64,000 nucleotides of DNA. Origin: Alloactinosynnema sp. L-07 (GTDB taxonomy: Bacteria > Actinomycetota > Actinomycetes > Mycobacteriales > Pseudonocardiaceae). The stretch lies in contig NZ_LN850107.1 in the NCBI RefSeq assembly GCF_900070365.1, positions 6,076,001-6,140,000 on the forward strand, written 5' to 3'. The notes under the pieces are model-generated. The model searched no databases and was not told where the DNA came from. It was given only the letters and a program-made list of their open reading frames with translations. Positions within the stretch are counted from its first letter, which is position 1; every line of letters starts with the position of its first letter. Of the stretch, positions 63,375 to 64,000 are shown in pieces. A program made the position numbers and the translations under genes.

Positions 63375-64000
63375 TCAGTGACCGTCGCAGAGGACCTTGG
63401 TCAGCGTGACGGAGCGGTCCAGGCCGTTGGAGTCGCTTCCGCCACCGCCGTTGAACACGTTGATCACCGCGAACGCCGCGCGGGAGCCGTCGAGCGTGCC
63501 GCCCGCGATCGACTGGTAGCCGGGCCACACGCCGTAGTGGCCGTAGGCGATTCCGCCGCAGGGGAGCACGAACTTGTCGACGCCCAGGCCGTAGTTCGGC
63601 GCCGTCGAGCCCGGCGCGTTGTTGGGGGTGAGCAGCTGGGTCATCTGCGCGGGCGCGAGTAGCTGGCCGCCGAACAGCGCCCGGTAGAACTTCGTCTCGT
63701 CGGCGCCGCTGGACACCAGGCCGCCCGCTGGTCCGCCGATGCTGGGATCGACCAGTTCGGTGGTGTCCACCGCGAAGAACCCTGTGCCGATGTACCCGCG
63801 CACGTGTCCGGGCGGCAGGGTCTTGACCGTGGGCAGGAACGTGCTGGTCAGACCGACCGGGGTGACGATCCGGTCGGTCAGCTCCTGGGTGTAGGTGCGC
63901 CCGGTGACCGCCTCGATGATCATTCCGGCGAGGAAGTAGTTCGTGCCCGAGTAGAGAAAACCCGCACCGGGCGCGAACAGGGCGGGCTTGGCCAGGCCCC
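63375..64000 (-). CDS. Serine hydrolase, beta-lactamase/DD-peptidase fold (partial, C-terminal)
   Basis: About 208 C-terminal residues are inside the window and the gene continues beyond its end. F-L-Y-S-G-T-N-Y near the visible start is the Y-x-N motif of class C beta-lactamase-like and D-alanyl-D-alanine carboxypeptidase-like enzymes; G-H-Y-G near the C-terminus is the H-x-G counterpart of K-T-G. The S-x-x-K nucleophile must lie outside the window. Likely secreted; substrate unknown. Confidence 0.88.
   Translation of the reverse strand, partial: GLAKPALFAPGAGFLYSGTNYFLAGMIIEAVTGRTYTQELTDRIVTPVGLTSTFLPTVKTLPPGHVRGYIGTGFFAVDTTELVDPSIGGPAGGLVSSGADETKFYRALFGGQLLAPAQMTQLLTPNNAPGSTAPNYGLGVDKFVLPCGGIAYGHYGVWPGYQSIAGGTLDGSRAAFAVINVFNGGGGSDSNGLDRSVTLTKVLCDGH

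Overview
The window is high-GC DNA with the coding style of a filamentous actinomycete: many GTG starts, ATGA/GTGA start-stop overlaps, CU044_5270-type sigma-linked proteins, an XRE/DUF397 pair, an MT0933-like antitoxin and a CRP-type TGTGA-N6-TCACA site. Gene content fits the family Pseudonocardiaceae (Saccharothrix/Actinokineospora/Lentzea-like). I infer this from gene style and order; I did no database comparison. About 70 protein genes, four tRNAs and one SRP RNA are supported. The region is mostly chromosomal core, with no prophage, CRISPR array or complete insertion sequence.

Layout. 1-15 kb: end of a peptidase-like gene, a CoA-transferase pair, tRNA-Ser(GCT) and tRNA-Arg(ACG), a two-component system facing a DUF6326/ABC exporter cluster, a SigE-family sigma factor with its membrane partner, an MFS exporter, and an ABC exporter divergent from a GbsR/MarR regulator. 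15-25 kb: DUF885 protein, an LPXTG-anchored thioester adhesin, a small antitoxin-like gene, a large FN3 protein, prephenate dehydrogenase and an M20 amidohydrolase. 25-33 kb: tadA and its partner, csbD, tRNA-Ser(CGA), a secreted nuclease, aminopeptidase P and a DUF2786 protein. 33-43 kb is a classic actinobacterial housekeeping block: tRNA-Ser(GGA), ffs (SRP RNA), dnaX, ybaB/ebfC and recR, interrupted by an ECF sigma pair and a wall amidase. 43-49 kb: a peptide ABC importer operon in the order C-A-B-D-F with a small upstream reading frame. 49-56 kb: a decayed spot (truncated hydrolase, orphan antitoxin), a flavin monooxygenase with a LuxR regulator, a frameshifted HxlR regulator divergent from reductases, and a TetR-controlled hydrolase with a clear operator. 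56-64 kb: leuA with a Leu-rich leader and attenuator, an XRE/DUF397 pair, a three-gene toxin/immunity-like module, tandem membrane paralogs, nitroreductase, a GT-C mannosyltransferase-like protein and a serine hydrolase cut by the window end.

Most notable are two ~164-bp elements (9240-9402 and 23539-23703) that fold end to end as long hairpins. Their arms differ between copies at seven positions, and each change is compensated on the other arm. The remaining within-copy mismatches are nearly all ones that would be G-U pairs in a minus-strand RNA. Each element ends exactly on the TAG stop codon of a minus-strand gene. A third, unrelated long hairpin with 30-bp perfect arms lies at 32899-33036. 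The toxin/immunity-like module at 59.5-60.8 kb is the best candidate for an uncharacterised protein system.
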